From: Pseudazoarcus pumilus
GTDB taxonomy: Bacteria; Pseudomonadota; Gammaproteobacteria; Burkholderiales; Rhodocyclaceae
DNA length: 64,000 bases
NCBI RefSeq assembly: GCF_002872475.1
Contig: NZ_CP025682.1
Coordinates: forward strand, 372,001 to 436,000
Direction: 5' to 3'
The notes below the pieces were generated by a model. That model saw nothing but the letters and a program-made list of their open reading frames with translations, had not been told where the DNA came from and did no database searches. Shown here one piece after another: positions 41,650 through 49,122 of this stretch (the stretch's first letter is position 1; each line of letters begins with the position of its first letter). Made by a program: the position numbers and the translations under genes.

Positions 41650-41917
41650 GTTTGCAAGCCTTTTGTCGTCTTTGGCTGTTGGGTACGACTGCGCACGTAT
41701 ATCCGACCTCAGTAGTTGAGCGCATTTGCTCGGGTCTCGATGGGCTATTCGCACGCCGGCGCCTGATCGACCTATCGTGCTTGGGAGCACTTCGCGTTAA
41801 GCAGGCTGTGCCGACGTCGGTTCGACCTGTGAGCCATCCACGACTTGGGCTTCGCAATCGACGGTAGGGGCTTACTCCTTCTCGTTACTTCGATTCACTT
41901 CAATCACTGCGCAGCGC
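41650..41917 (-). ncRNA. Candidate bridge RNA region of the IS1111-type element
   Basis: This 268-base stretch inside the inverted repeats and downstream of the transposase gene has no gene. IS110-family elements are known to encode a structured bridge RNA in a non-coding end that guides target choice, and in the IS1111 group it lies on this side. No structure was computed, so the call rests on position alone. Confidence 0.3.
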
Positions 41918-42970
41918 TCACGCCACACCCACAGGCTCTTCGGTCCGTGTTCGTGCATGCTCCGGATCGTACTCACCGCCTCGCACCAACAACGCCCAGG
42001 CCATGCGTAGCGTCTTGTTGGCCAGCGCCACCGCGGCCACGTTCTTGTTGCGTCGCGCGCACAGCGCCTGCACCCAACAGCTCAACGCATCGTCCTTGTG
42101 CGCGCAGTTCTTGATCACCGAGCGCGCGCCGTGGATAAGCAAGGTGCGCACATACGCGTCACCGCGCTTGCTGATGCCCAGCAGGCGCTGCTTGCCCCCG
42201 CTCGCGTGCTGCGCTGGCACGATCCCCGCCCAGGCACTGGCCTGGCGCGCCCGGGCGAACTGACGGCCATCGCCCAAGCTGGCCACCAGCGCGGTGGCGG
42301 TGATCGGGCCCACTCCGCGCAAACTCATCAGCCGTCGCGCGGCCCCATCCTCGCGCGCGATGCGCTCGATCTGTGCGTCGAGCCGGGCGATGCGCTCATC
42401 GAGCGCGACCAGATCGTCGTACTGTTCCGACAGAATCTGCACGAACGCCTCGCTGAGCCGCTCGTCTGCGTTCTCGATCAGCACGGGCAGCGCCACCCGT
42501 ACCTGCCTGACCCCTTGTGCGATCGCAATCCCGTACTCGCCCACCAGGCCGCGAATCTGATTGACCAGCGCCGTGCGTGAGGTCACCCGCTCGCTGCGCA
42601 CCCGGTGCAGCGCCTGAATGTCCTGCTGCGCCACCGTCTTGATGCGCACAAAGCGCATGTCCGGACGACCCACCGCTTCGCAGATCGCCTCCGCGTCGTT
42701 GGCATCGTTCTTGTTGCCACGCACGTACGGCTTCACAAATTGCGGCGCAATGAGCCGCACATCATGGCCCAGCTCGCGCAGGCGCCGCGCCCAGTGGTGC
42801 GCACCGGCGCACGCCTCCATCCCGATCAGGCACGGCTCAAGACGCGCCAGATACTCCAGCAGCTGCGCCCGCCGTACCTGACGGCGCAACACCCGATGAC
42901 CCCGCTCATCCACCCCATGCAACTGAAACACCTGCTTTGCCAGATCAATGCCAAGGCGCGTAATCTTCAT
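41918..42970 (-). CDS. IS110-family (IS1111 group) transposase
   Basis: The 350-residue recombinase has the N-terminal RuvC-like DEDD domain with Asp9 (LGIDLAK), Glu52 (IGMEACAG), Asp89 and Asp92 (NKNDANDAEAI). The C-terminal Tnp20 domain has the serine region SLRGVGPITATALVASLGDG and SAWAGIVPAQHASGGK. The ATG at 42970 begins MKITRLGIDLAK, a common family start; 12 upstream in-frame codons are ignored. The gene looks intact. It lies on the same strand as cysD and cysN. Confidence 0.93.
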   Translation of the reverse strand: MKITRLGIDLAKQVFQLHGVDERGHRVLRRQVRRAQLLEYLARLEPCLIGMEACAGAHHWARRLRELGHDVRLIAPQFVKPYVRGNKNDANDAEAICEAVGRPDMRFVRIKTVAQQDIQALHRVRSERVTSRTALVNQIRGLVGEYGIAIAQGVRQVRVALPVLIENADERLSEAFVQILSEQYDDLVALDERIARLDAQIERIAREDGAARRLMSLRGVGPITATALVASLGDGRQFARARQASAWAGIVPAQHASGGKQRLLGISKRGDAYVRTLLIHGARSVIKNCAHKDDALSCWVQALCARRNKNVAAVALANKTLRMAWALLVRGGEYDPEHARTRTEEPVGVA

Positions 42971-43074
42971 CTCGGACTCCTCCTCAACCTGTGACTGGGA
43001 ATGCAATTCTCAGTCTGGCACCTCGATGCCGTAAGGGGGAGGAGTCCATCCCATTGACCTACGGAACTGCATGT

Positions 43075-43989
43075 TCAGAAATAGCCTTCGCGCTTGCGCT
43101 GCTCCATCGAAGCTTCCGAGGTCTGGTCGTCCATGCGCGTGGCGCCGCGCTCGGTGATCGTCGTGGTGGCGGTCTCGAGAAGGATCTTGGCCACGGTGTC
43201 GGCGTCGGACTCGACCGGTGCCGTGCAGGTGATGTCGCCGACTGTGCGGAACCGCACCTGCACGTCCTCGACCTGGTCGCCGGGCAGCGCCGGCGTGACC
43301 TCGGTGATCGGTTGCAGCAGGCTGCCGCGGCGCACCACCGGGCGCACGTGGGCGAAATAGATCGACGGCAGTTCCAGGCCCTCGCGCTCGATGTACTGCC
43401 ATACGTCGAGTTCGGTCCAGTTGCTGATCGGAAAGGCGCGGATGTTCTCGCCCTTGTGCGTGCGGGCGTTGAACAGATTCCACAGTTCCGGCCGCTGGTT
43501 CTTCGGGTCCCACTGACCGAACTCGTCGCGGAAACTCATGATGCGCTCCTTGGCGCGCGCCTTTTCCTCGTCGCGGCGCGCACCGCCGATGCACGCATCG
43601 AAGCCGAATTCCTCGATGGCCTCGAGCAGCGTCACCGACTGGTGCTTGTTGCGCGATTCGGTCGGGCTCTTGAGCACCACCGTGCCGCGCGCCATCGAAT
43701 CCTCCACCGAGCGCACGATCAGGCGCTCGCCCAGCTCGGCTGCGCGGCGGTCGCGGAATTCGATCACTTCCGGATAGTTGTGGCCGGTGTCGATGTGCAT
43801 CAGCGGGAACGGGAAGCGGCCCGGACGGAAGGCCTTTTCGGCCAGGCGCAGCAGGCAGATCGAATCCTTGCCGCCGGAGAACAGCAGCACCGGATTGGCG
43901 CACTGGCCGGCGACCTCGCGCAGGATGTGGATGGCTTCGGCTTCCAGCCAGTCGAGGTGGGTAAGCGTCTGTTTGGTCAGCGTGGACAT
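43075..43989 (-). CDS. cysD: Sulfate adenylyltransferase subunit 2
   Basis: CysD makes adenylyl sulfate (APS) from ATP and sulfate. The 304-residue protein has the PP-loop SGGKDS (38-43), HIDTGHNYPEVIEFRD, FDACIGGARRDEEKARAKER and the family tail ERGATRMDDQ...MEQRKREGYF. It follows cysH after 123 bp and would normally be followed directly by cysN, now displaced by about 1.4 kb of IS element. The coding sequence is complete. Confidence 0.96.
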   Translation of the reverse strand: MSTLTKQTLTHLDWLEAEAIHILREVAGQCANPVLLFSGGKDSICLLRLAEKAFRPGRFPFPLMHIDTGHNYPEVIEFRDRRAAELGERLIVRSVEDSMARGTVVLKSPTESRNKHQSVTLLEAIEEFGFDACIGGARRDEEKARAKERIMSFRDEFGQWDPKNQRPELWNLFNARTHKGENIRAFPISNWTELDVWQYIEREGLELPSIYFAHVRPVVRRGSLLQPITEVTPALPGDQVEDVQVRFRTVGDITCTAPVESDADTVAKILLETATTTITERGATRMDDQTSEASMEQRKREGYF

Positions 43990-44003
43990 CGTGTGGTCTC
44001 GTT

Positions 44004-44111
44004 TCAGCGTTTCGGGTGGCCGCGCAGCGCACGCAGGGCGGCGCGCAGACCGGCTTTGAGCGCGGCGAATCGGCTGCGCGGGCGTTCGTTGCAGATCGTG
44101 TTCGTTGTCAT
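44004..44111 (-). CDS. Possible 35-residue basic peptide between cysH and cysD
   Basis: An ATG one base after the cysH stop opens a 35-codon frame (begins MTTNTICNERPRSRF, then an Ala/Leu/Arg helix ALKAGLRAALRALRG) that ends 14 bp before cysD. AAGGC lies about 8 bases upstream. The product would be a strongly basic amphipathic helix. Conservation was not testable, and the gap could simply be spacer. Confidence 0.25.
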   Translation of the reverse strand: MTTNTICNERPRSRFAALKAGLRAALRALRGHPKR

Positions 44112-44112
44112 C

Positions 44113-44844
44113 TCATGCCTTGCGGAGCACATGCAGTCCGCACTCCTTGCTATCCGGATCCTCCCACCACCAGCGGCCGGCGCGGATGTCCTCGCCGATC
44201 GCCACCGGGCGGGTACAGGGGGCGCAGCCGATGCTCGGGTAGAAGCGGTCGTGCAGCTTGTTGTAGGGCACCTCATGCAGGCGAATGTAGGCCCACACTT
44301 CCTTCTCGCTCCAGTCGGCGAGCGGGTTGAACTTTTCCAGCCCGTTGTCGGCATCGAACAGCTGCAGCGGCAGCTCGGCGCGCGTGGCCGATTGCTCGGC
44401 GCGCATGCCGGTGATCCAGGCGGCCTTGCCTTCGAGCGCGCGGCGCAACGGCTCGACCTTGCGCGCGTGGCAGCAGGCCTTGCGTGCTTCGATGGAGTCG
44501 TAGAAGCCGTTGATGCCGTTCTCGCGGGTGAAGGCCTCGACGGCCTCGTGGCGCGGGTAGAACAGCTTGAGCTTGAGCCCGTAGTGGCGGTCGACCTCGG
44601 CCATCAGCTCGTAGGTCTCGGCGGGCAGGCGACCGGTATCGAGCGAGAAGATCTCGATGCCGGGCGCGTGCTTGATGATCAGGTCGGTGAGCACCATGTC
44701 CTCGGCGCCGAGGCTGTTGGCCAGGGTCGCGGGCGAGTGCTCGCGCGCGATGCGCTCGAGCAGCGCGGCGGCCGCGGCGCTCTTGTCGGCGACCGACTGA
44801 CGCAGCGTGGCATTGGCCAGGTCGGGGTTCATGTTCGGATGCAT
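44113..44844 (-). CDS. cysH: Adenylyl-sulfate (APS) reductase
   Basis: The 243-residue enzyme reduces APS to sulfite with thioredoxin. The cysteine pairs C124-C125 (KACCHARK) and C207-x2-C210 (GCAPC) bind a [4Fe-4S] cluster, which marks APS rather than PAPS reductases and agrees with the absence of APS kinase. The catalytic cysteine is C235 in ECGLH near the C-terminus. The PP-loop-derived region is SLGAEDMVL...SLDTGRLPAETYEL. The gene starts 11 bp after the DUF934 gene. Confidence 0.95.
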   Translation of the reverse strand: MHPNMNPDLANATLRQSVADKSAAAAALLERIAREHSPATLANSLGAEDMVLTDLIIKHAPGIEIFSLDTGRLPAETYELMAEVDRHYGLKLKLFYPRHEAVEAFTRENGINGFYDSIEARKACCHARKVEPLRRALEGKAAWITGMRAEQSATRAELPLQLFDADNGLEKFNPLADWSEKEVWAYIRLHEVPYNKLHDRFYPSIGCAPCTRPVAIGEDIRAGRWWWEDPDSKECGLHVLRKA

Positions 44845-44855
44845 GGCGGACCTCC

Positions 44856-45374
44856 TTACGCGGCGCGCTGCGCACGACGGAACAGCGGGTTGGAGACCGC
44901 GACCGAGGCCTGATAGGGCTCGGCGAAGTCGTCGAAGCTTGCGATCGCCGCTTCGAGCTGCGCCTCGCTGTAGCGCCCCTCGGCCGGCTGCAGGGCGTCG
45001 AAGCCGCAGCGCGAGAGATAGTTGAACTGGTCGCGCAGCACGTCGCCGATGGCGCGCAGCTCACCCGTATAGCCGTAGCGGCTACGCAGCAGCGTGGCGA
45101 TGGAGTAGCCGCGGCCGTCGGCGAACTTGGGGAAGTTCACGCCGATGACCGGCAGGGCGGTCAGATTGTCGGCGATGTCGGCCGGGTCTTCGTCGCCGGC
45201 CAGCCACACGCCGCTGCCCTCGGGCAGTTCATCGTGGCGAGATTTCCAGATCGCGAGCGGCACCAGAGCCGGTCCGGCGGGCAGCGAGACGGTTTCGGGC
45301 GCATCGCCCTCGGACAGCGTCACGATGGTGTAGACATCGTCCTCGACGCGGCGGTTGCGAATCAGCTTAGCCAT
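44856..45374 (-). CDS. DUF934-family protein of the sulfite reductase operon
   Basis: A 172-residue protein of the DUF934 family, found beside cysI/cysH in many beta- and gammaproteobacteria. It has a conserved core VIGVNFPKFADGRGYSIATLLRSRYGY and RAIGDVLRDQFNYLSRCGFDA. It probably assists sulfite reductase, perhaps as an electron-transfer or assembly factor, because no separate CysJ flavoprotein is visible here. The exact role is not established. Its start lies 8 bases inside the cysI end, implying coupling. Confidence 0.85.
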   Translation of the reverse strand: MAKLIRNRRVEDDVYTIVTLSEGDAPETVSLPAGPALVPLAIWKSRHDELPEGSGVWLAGDEDPADIADNLTALPVIGVNFPKFADGRGYSIATLLRSRYGYTGELRAIGDVLRDQFNYLSRCGFDALQPAEGRYSEAQLEAAIASFDDFAEPYQASVAVSNPLFRRAQRAA

Positions 45375-47049
45375 TGGCCACCTTCCTTTGCGGTTCGCGC
45401 TCGGCATACACACGCGCCTTGAAGGGCGCGATGCCGAGGCGGCTCACGGTGTCGATGAAGCGCTCGTCCTCGAAGCGCTCGTCGATGTAGGTCTCGATGA
45501 TGCGTTCGACCACGTCGGGCATGTCCTCCGCCGAGAACGACGGGCCGATGACCTTGCCCAGCGCGGTGTCATTGCCCTGGCGGCCGCCGAGCGAGACCTG
45601 GTACCACTCGGCCCCGTTCTTGTCGACGCCGAGCACGCCGATGTGGCCGACGTGGTGATGGCCGCAGGCGTTCATGCAGCCCGAGATGTTGATCTCGATG
45701 TCGCCGATGTCGTGCAGGTAGTCCAGGTCGTCGAAACGCGCCTGGATGGCGTTGGCGATGGGGATGGACTTGGCGTTGGCAAGGTTGCAGAAGTCTCCGC
45801 CCGGGCAGGCGATGATGTCGGTCAGCAGGCCGATGTTGGGGCTCGCCAGCCCGGCGTCGCGCGCCTCCGCCCACAGCGAGAACAGGTCCGACTGTTTGAC
45901 GTCGGCCAGCACCAGGTTTTGCTCGTGCGTCACGCGCAGTTCGCCGAAGCTGTAGCGGTCGGCCCAGTCGGCGACATGATCCATCTGCTCGGCCGTGGCA
46001 TCCCCCGGAGCGACATCCTTGTGCTTGGTCGACAGCGTCACGATGGCGTAGCCGGGACGCTTGTGCGCTCGCACGTTGCGCTTCGCCCAGGCGGCGAAGG
46101 CCTTGTTCTCGCGCAGCAGTGCCTTGTAGCCGACGTCCTCGGCGGGCAGGTCCTCGTAGTTCGGGTCGACGAAGTGCGCAGCGACGCGCGCCACTTCGGC
46201 CTCGGTCAGCGTGGAGGGGCCGTCCTTCAGGTGTGCCCATTCGGCCTCGACCTGCTCGGCGAAGGCGGCCGGACCCATCGACTTGACGAGGATCTTGATG
46301 CGCGCCTTGTACATGTTGTCGCGCCGCCCGAAGCGGTTGTAGACGCGCAGGATGGCCTCGCAATAGGTCAGGATGTGGCGCCACGGCACGAAGGTGGCGA
46401 TCTCTTCGCCGATGATCGGCGTGCGCCCCAGGCCACCGCCGACGAGCACGCGAAAACCCGTCTCGCCGGTCTCGTTGCGCACCAGGTCCAGCCCGATGTC
46501 GTGCGCCTGGATCACCGCGCGGTCGTGCTCGGCGCCGTTGACGGCGATCTTGAACTTGCGCGGCAGGAAGGCGAACTCGGGGTGGAAGGTGCTCCATTGG
46601 CGCAGCACTTCGGCCCACGGGCGCGGATCGATCGACTCGTCGCCCGCCACGCCGGCGAACGGATCGGAGGTGATATTGCGGATGCAGTTGCCCGAGGTCT
46701 GGATGGCGTGCATCTCGACCGTGGCCAGCTCCGCGAGGATCTCCGGCACATTCTTCAGCGCCGGCCAGTTGAACTGGATGTTCTGGCGCGTCGTGAAGTG
46801 GCCGTAGCCGCGGTCATAGGTGCGCGCGATGTGCGCGAGCTTGCGCAACTGCGCGCTCGACAGAAGCCCGTAGGGCACGGCCACGCGCAGCATCGGCGCG
46901 TGGCGCTGGATGTAGAGCCCGTTCTGCAGGCGCAGCGGGCGGTATTCGTCCTCGGACAGCTCGCCGGCCAGGTAGCGGCGCGTCTGGTCGCGGAACTGCG
47001 CGACGCGCTCGTCCACCAGCCGCTGGTCGTATTCGTCGTATTGGTACAT
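45367..47049 (-). CDS. cysI: Assimilatory sulfite reductase hemoprotein subunit
   Basis: The 560-residue protein has two sulfite/nitrite reductase ferredoxin-like half-domains and two siroheme/[4Fe-4S] domains. The cluster ligands are C415, C421, C458 and C462 (ACPGGDFC and SGCMNACG). The residue pattern HFTTRQNIQFNW and TSGNCIRNITSDPFAG binds siroheme. It reduces sulfite to sulfide. No cysJ is adjacent, so electrons may come from ferredoxin or a distant flavoprotein. It starts at 47049 and diverges from cysB; it leads the minus-strand cys operon. Confidence 0.94.
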   Translation of the reverse strand: MYQYDEYDQRLVDERVAQFRDQTRRYLAGELSEDEYRPLRLQNGLYIQRHAPMLRVAVPYGLLSSAQLRKLAHIARTYDRGYGHFTTRQNIQFNWPALKNVPEILAELATVEMHAIQTSGNCIRNITSDPFAGVAGDESIDPRPWAEVLRQWSTFHPEFAFLPRKFKIAVNGAEHDRAVIQAHDIGLDLVRNETGETGFRVLVGGGLGRTPIIGEEIATFVPWRHILTYCEAILRVYNRFGRRDNMYKARIKILVKSMGPAAFAEQVEAEWAHLKDGPSTLTEAEVARVAAHFVDPNYEDLPAEDVGYKALLRENKAFAAWAKRNVRAHKRPGYAIVTLSTKHKDVAPGDATAEQMDHVADWADRYSFGELRVTHEQNLVLADVKQSDLFSLWAEARDAGLASPNIGLLTDIIACPGGDFCNLANAKSIPIANAIQARFDDLDYLHDIGDIEINISGCMNACGHHHVGHIGVLGVDKNGAEWYQVSLGGRQGNDTALGKVIGPSFSAEDMPDVVERIIETYIDERFEDERFIDTVSRLGIAPFKARVYAEREPQRKVANG

Positions 47050-47156
47050 CCGTTCTCTCCGTTGGCGACCGCCTTGATGCCGCGGGCGGTTCTGCTCGAT
47101 GGGAACGGATGCTAACGCCGCGCCATAGTGACAAGAAGGGTGCGTGCGTTAAACTG

Positions 47157-47175
47157 AAATAACCTTTAGTTATTT
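47157..47175. promoter_or_regulatory. Palindrome in the cysI-cysB gap, likely CysB-type operator
   Basis: AAATAAC-CTTTA-GTTATTT is a perfect 7-bp inverted repeat 20 bp before the cysB start and 108 bp upstream of cysI. An AT-rich dyad in a LysR-type divergent promoter is a good CysB site for autoregulation and cysI control; it is one of very few AT-rich spots in the region. Confidence 0.55.
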
Positions 47176-47194
47176 GGTGCAAGGCGAAACCGCG

Positions 47195-48139
47195 ATGAAC
47201 CTGCAGCAACTGCGCTATGTCTTCGAGGTCGCCCGGCGCGGCCTCAATGTCTCGGAAGCGGCCGAGGCGCTGTTTACTTCCCAGCCCGGCGTGTCCAAGC
47301 AGATCCGCCAGCTCGAGGCGGAACTGGGCACCGACATCTTCGTGCGTCACGGCAAGCGCCTGGTCGAGGTGACCGAGCCGGGTCGCCACATCCTCGCCAT
47401 TGCCGAACGCATGCTGCGTGACGTGGACAACCTGCGCCAGGTCGGCGACGAGTTCTCCAACGAGTCCGAAGGGGCGCTGTCGGTGGCGACCACCCACACG
47501 CAGGCGCGCTACGCGCTGCCGACGGTCATCCGTGCATTCCTCGAGCGCTATCCGCGCGTCAAGCTGTCGCTGCATCAGGGCAGCCCGCGTCAGGTCTCGC
47601 AGATGGTGCTCGACGGCGAAGCTGACGTGGCGATCGCCACCGAGCTGATTCCCGACGAGCCGGAGCTGGTCACGCTGCCCTGCCACCAGTGGAACCGTTG
47701 CATCGTCGCCGTGCCGCGCCACCCCATCCTGCAGGAAAAGCCGCTCACGCTCGAGGCCATCGCGCGCCATCCGCTGATCACCTACGACGACGCCTTCACC
47801 GGGCGCAGCAAGGTCAACAAGGCCTTCCTCGGGCGCGGCCTCAAGCCCAACGTGGTGCTCACCGCGCTCGACTCGGACGTGATCAAGACCTATGTCGCGA
47901 TGGACCTGGGCGTCGGCATCCTCGCGCGCATGGCCTTCGATGCGGCCGAAGACAAGCGGCTCGGCATGGTTGACGCCTCGCACCTGTTCGAATCCAGCAC
48001 CACGCGCCTGGGTCTGCGTCGCAACGCCTTCCTGCGCGGCTACGTGTATGCCTTCATCGAACTGTTCGCGCCGCATCTCACGAGGCGCATGGTCGACGCG
48101 GCGCTTACGGGCCGCGGGGAAGACGACTACGAACTCTGA
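47195..48139 (+). CDS. cysB: LysR-type regulator CysB
   Basis: CysB activates sulfur assimilation when acetylserine accumulates. The 314-residue protein has an N-terminal winged helix (MNLQQLRYVFEVARRGLN, FTSQPGVSKQIRQLE) and the CysB-type effector domain (TTHTQARYALP and, in the ligand pocket, HQGSPRQVSQM). Its divergent position to cysI and the palindrome between them fit. The last codons overlap the convergent asparaginase gene by 13 bases. Confidence 0.94.
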   Translation: MNLQQLRYVFEVARRGLNVSEAAEALFTSQPGVSKQIRQLEAELGTDIFVRHGKRLVEVTEPGRHILAIAERMLRDVDNLRQVGDEFSNESEGALSVATTHTQARYALPTVIRAFLERYPRVKLSLHQGSPRQVSQMVLDGEADVAIATELIPDEPELVTLPCHQWNRCIVAVPRHPILQEKPLTLEAIARHPLITYDDAFTGRSKVNKAFLGRGLKPNVVLTALDSDVIKTYVAMDLGVGILARMAFDAAEDKRLGMVDASHLFESSTTRLGLRRNAFLRGYVYAFIELFAPHLTRRMVDAALTGRGEDDYEL

Positions 48140-49116
48140 TGGGGGCGCCCGTCGGTCAGCGCGATCGGCGCAAAGGCCGACGCGTCCGCGCCGGCGATGG
48201 CCAGCGACAGTGCGACCCGCGCCTGTGCCGGCGACAGCCGCCCGGCGGCGACCGTGCCGAGTTCCACATCGACGCGCCGATGGCCGACGAAGCCCGCGCC
48301 GCAGCGGCTCGCGCGCACCACCGGAACACCGGCCAGCGTGACGCGGCGGATCGCCTCGCGCCAGGCGTCGGGCACGCTGCCGTTGCCGGTCAGTGCCAGC
48401 ACGATGCCGCGCGCGCCCATGTCGCAGGCCGCCTCCAGCCATTGCGGCGAGGTGCCGGCAGCGACGAACACAACCTCCACCCGCGGCAGGCGTGCGTCCG
48501 GCCACGGCAAGGCCTCCGGGCGCGGCGCGGGCGGGCGGAAGAAGCGCACCTCGGGGCGTGTTGCACCCACCGCACCGTCGGCTGCGGTGAAGGCGTCGAG
48601 ACGCGCCGAGTGGGCCTTGCGCACGCCGCGTGCGGGCAGCACCTGTTCGGCGAACACCACCAGCGCGCCGCGCCCGCGCGCGGCCGGGTCGATCGCCACG
48701 CGCACGGCGTCGAGCAGATTCGCCGGGCCGTCCGACGACACCGCGTCGGCCGGGCGCATCGCGCCGGTGATCACCACCGGTTTGGCCGCCGGCAACAGCA
48801 GTTCCAGCGCCAGCGCGGTCTCTTCCAGCGTGTCCGTGCCGTGCGTGACGACCACCCCGGTGACGTCCTCGCGGGCGATCAGTTCGCGCGCGGCGCGCGC
48901 CACCGTGAGCCAGTCTTCCGGGCCCATGTCGCGACTGTCGAGTGCCAGACATGGCTCGACGAGGATGTCGGCGCGCTCGCGCAAGCCCGGCACGCTGGCC
49001 AGCAACGCCTCACCGGCGATCGCCCCGGCGGTGTATTCGTCGGGGCCGGAGGCGGCGTCGGACGCACCGGCGATGGTGCCGCCCGTGGTCAGCAGAACGA
49101 TTCTCGGTAGTGTCAT
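48127..49116 (-). CDS. L-asparaginase
   Basis: A 329-residue asparaginase of the bacterial type I/II fold. The nucleophile threonine lies in LLTTGGTIAG and the second catalytic Thr in VVTHGTDTLEETA. No signal peptide is seen, so it is the cytosolic form. It hydrolyses asparagine to aspartate and ammonia. It is separated from the ABC transporter gene by 6 bp on the same strand and may be co-transcribed with it. It overlaps the cysB tail in convergent orientation. Confidence 0.9.
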   Translation of the reverse strand: MTLPRIVLLTTGGTIAGASDAASGPDEYTAGAIAGEALLASVPGLRERADILVEPCLALDSRDMGPEDWLTVARAARELIAREDVTGVVVTHGTDTLEETALALELLLPAAKPVVITGAMRPADAVSSDGPANLLDAVRVAIDPAARGRGALVVFAEQVLPARGVRKAHSARLDAFTAADGAVGATRPEVRFFRPPAPRPEALPWPDARLPRVEVVFVAAGTSPQWLEAACDMGARGIVLALTGNGSVPDAWREAIRRVTLAGVPVVRASRCGAGFVGHRRVDVELGTVAAGRLSPAQARVALSLAIAGADASAFAPIALTDGRPHQSS

Positions 49117-49122
49117 GGCGGT

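Larger units (their letters stand above)
41637..43049 (-). mobile_element. IS110 family element, IS1111-type, between cysD and cysN
   Basis: Thirteen-base inverted repeats ATGGACTCCTCCC (41637-41649) and GGGAGGAGTCCAT (43037-43049) flank a DEDD transposase gene. IS1111-type members are known for such subterminal inverted repeats; the true ends may lie a few bases further out. The element separates cysD from cysN, which normally form one operon. The long non-coding part lies downstream of the transposase gene (41650-41917), as in the IS1111 group. Confidence 0.8.
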
